Positions 6,357 to 7,452 of a stretch of 7,452 nucleotides of DNA are shown piece after piece. Under the pieces are notes generated by a model. It made no database searches. It was not told the origin of the DNA and saw only the letters and a list, made by a program, of their open reading frames with translations. The position numbers were made by a program, and so were the translations under genes. The stretch is from Acidobacteriaceae bacterium. GTDB taxonomy: Bacteria > Acidobacteriota > Terriglobia > Terriglobales > SbA1. The stretch lies in assembly GCA_003156615.1 (NCBI GenBank), contig PMHI01000327.1, positions 18,863 to 26,314 of the forward strand. Reading direction: 5' to 3'. Each line of letters begins with the position of its first letter. Position 1 is the first letter of the stretch.

Positions 6357-6518
6357 GACCTCAACACGCTGTTTCCTGCCAGTGCCAACCTCTTCGCAAC
6401 CATGGCTGACAAGATCAGCGAGCGCGGACAAATCTCGGGCATGGCAATCGTGCTCAGCGCGCCGGATGCGGGCAACATCCACGCAGTATCGTCGATAACC
6501 GGCCAATATCTTGATTGA
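6357..6518 (+). pseudogene. Broken C-terminal unit of a second HAF-repeat protein
   Basis: This frame reads DLNTLFPASANLF, then INxxGQI-like ISERGQISGMAIV, then DAGNIHAV. The order 'DLNTLIP ... INxxGxIxG ... HAF' is the closing unit of the longer HAF-repeat proteins of acidobacteria, a subtype different from the intact gene upstream. Here it stands alone: no signal peptide, no preceding units, and the expected HAFLATP ending is replaced by SSITGQYLD and a stop. That replacement resembles the ITGQYID motif of the neighbouring gene. The ATG at 6312 lies 45 bases before the similarity begins and has a GGAGGAGGGAGG stretch close upstream/downstream of it, so a 68-residue peptide might still be translated. 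A relic is the more likely reading. Confidence 0.5.
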
Positions 6519-6549
6519 CGCCCTTACGGCGTGGAGGTAAGAAGATATA

Positions 6550-6876
6550 TTGACCAGCCGGTATGCGATGCAGTATTTTTCCAGCATGTCTGGACGTTAC
6601 GCCGAATTGGAGAGGCAATCTTGGCTCATGAGCAAGGCGGCAGGAAGAAGTCGATTCATCTGGCGACAGATGTTGGACAGCCTTGCCTTCTGGCTGATCT
6701 TGATGCCACTGCTCGATTTGCTTGCGTTCAAAACTGACCCGCTCTCTGTGCAGAATGTCGTAATCGACCTCATCTTGCTTCCTGTGTGCCTGTTGGGCGG
6801 ATACTTGAAAGGCAAATGGAGATGGCAGGACTTGGAAAAGAAGTACCCCGCAGACACTCTCCCATTTGGCGAATAG
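6550..6876 (+). CDS. Small membrane protein of unknown function, two predicted helices
   Basis: I do not recognise a named family. The 108-residue product has a polar, basic N-terminal part (about 1-40, ending GRSRFIWRQ) and two hydrophobic segments, roughly residues 42-60 (LDSLAFWLILMPLLDLLAF) and 69-87. A charged cytoplasm-type tail (KGKWRWQDLEKKYP) follows. This suggests a hairpin in the inner membrane with both ends in the cytoplasm. The start is uncertain. TTG 6550 has GGAGG 12 bases upstream; ATG 6568 and ATG 6586 are better codons but lack a visible ribosome-binding site. It follows the HAF relic by about 30 bases and precedes the methyltransferase gene by 100 bases, on the same strand. 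Coding is supported by the sustained frame and coherent membrane topology. Confidence 0.6.
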   Translation: MTSRYAMQYFSSMSGRYAELERQSWLMSKAAGRSRFIWRQMLDSLAFWLILMPLLDLLAFKTDPLSVQNVVIDLILLPVCLLGGYLKGKWRWQDLEKKYPADTLPFGE

Positions 6877-6976
6877 CCTTTGCATTCAAAAAGGTTAATC
6901 TTGATCTGGTGCTGGGCGATGGTTGTCATAACATCGCTATATCACTAACGGGTCAGCCGATGCACTTGGGGGAACA

Positions 6977-7452
6977 ATGAACTGCAAATCCATTGGCAGA
7001 GCACTCCGATGTCTCGGGCCGATCTTAGTGTTATTGGCAGGTCTGTGCGTGCCAGCAGCTATTCGCGCCCAATCGGGGTCCGCAGCGCCGTCGGAACAAC
7101 GCAAGACCAGCACGCCTTACACCGGCGACTTCTCGATTTTCGAGGCCCCAGGGCGTGATGAGCGCCTGCAGATCAACCGCGTCATGGATATGCTGGGCAT
7201 TGAGCCCGGCAAAAACGTTGCCGACATTGGAGCTGGATCGGGTTGGTTCACAGTGCGCGCCTCGCTCCGCGTCGCCCCCTCGGGCACAGTTTATGCTGTG
7301 GACATCAACCCGAAGGCAATTCAATACATTGACCAGCGCGCGAAAAAAGAGCAACTCCAGAACATAAAGACGATCCTCAGCACACCCGACGATCCGCAGC
7401 TCCCGCCCGACAGCATCGATGCCGTGCTGCTGCTCAAGACCTACCACGAGGT
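6977..7452 (+). CDS. Exported class I SAM-dependent methyltransferase (N-terminal part)
   Basis: The frame from ATG 6977 stays open to the window edge and gives 158 residues; the 3' end is missing. GGGGGA (6968-6973) is the ribosome-binding site. The first 31 residues form a signal peptide: basic Lys/Arg residues, the hydrophobic PILVLLAGLCV and a probable cut near AIRA before QSGS. A Rossmann-type methyltransferase domain follows. Motif I, VADIGAGSGWFT (81-92), binds SAM; VYAVDINP (105-112) carries the acidic residue for the SAM ribose; IDAVLLLKTYHE (147-158) is the motif IV region. Bacteria, notably acidobacteria, have many such predicted exported methyltransferases of unknown substrate. 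SAM is cytoplasmic, so an exported enzyme is puzzling; the signal could instead act as a membrane anchor. No short upstream gene forms a tight operon with it. Confidence 0.88.
   Translation, partial: MNCKSIGRALRCLGPILVLLAGLCVPAAIRAQSGSAAPSEQRKTSTPYTGDFSIFEAPGRDERLQINRVMDMLGIEPGKNVADIGAGSGWFTVRASLRVAPSGTVYAVDINPKAIQYIDQRAKKEQLQNIKTILSTPDDPQLPPDSIDAVLLLKTYHE

Overview
The window looks like chromosomal DNA of moderate to high GC from an acidobacterium (Terriglobia-like). This is inferred from three things: a HAF-type extracellular repeat protein, an exported SAM methyltransferase, and gene-poor spacers full of decayed gene fragments and dispersed repeats. No marker gene fixes the taxon. There are no rRNA or tRNA genes, no CRISPR array and no complete mobile element.

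Layout. Bases 3-230 hold the C-terminal end of a probable MscS-type mechanosensitive channel. Bases 231-939 carry no intact gene: a hairpin, a fragment of a trypsin-like peptidase-related protein (334-468), a candidate promoter (697-725) and a dispersed-repeat-like segment (about 770-861). Bases 940-3729 encode a complete phosphoenolpyruvate carboxylase, the best-supported gene here. It is met convergently by an HxlR-family regulator on the minus strand (3791-4354).

Upstream of the regulator are two 29-bp elements (4374-4402 and 4510-4538). Each is a pair of CAAC/GTTG palindromes whose centres are 17 bp apart, which marks them as probable operators. The spacer 4403-5092 has no intact gene. 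It contains a TetR-type palindrome (4892-4907), and 23 bp after it a reading frame with two stops that resembles a decayed TetR DNA-binding domain (4931-5092).

Bases 5134-6240 encode a secreted protein with seven HAF-like repeats of about 48 residues. It is followed by the broken C-terminal unit of a second, different HAF protein (6357-6518), a small two-helix membrane protein (6550-6876) and the start of an exported class I SAM-dependent methyltransferase that runs off the end (6977-7452).

Functionally, PEP carboxylase supplies oxaloacetate to central metabolism and has no evident link to its neighbours. The right half (HAF protein, membrane protein, exported methyltransferase) is made of envelope or exported proteins on one strand, but gaps of about 100-310 bp argue against one tight operon. 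I did not find a clear new multi-gene system. The most unusual signals are the paired 17-bp-spaced palindromes around the HxlR gene and the decayed tetR with its operator still intact.
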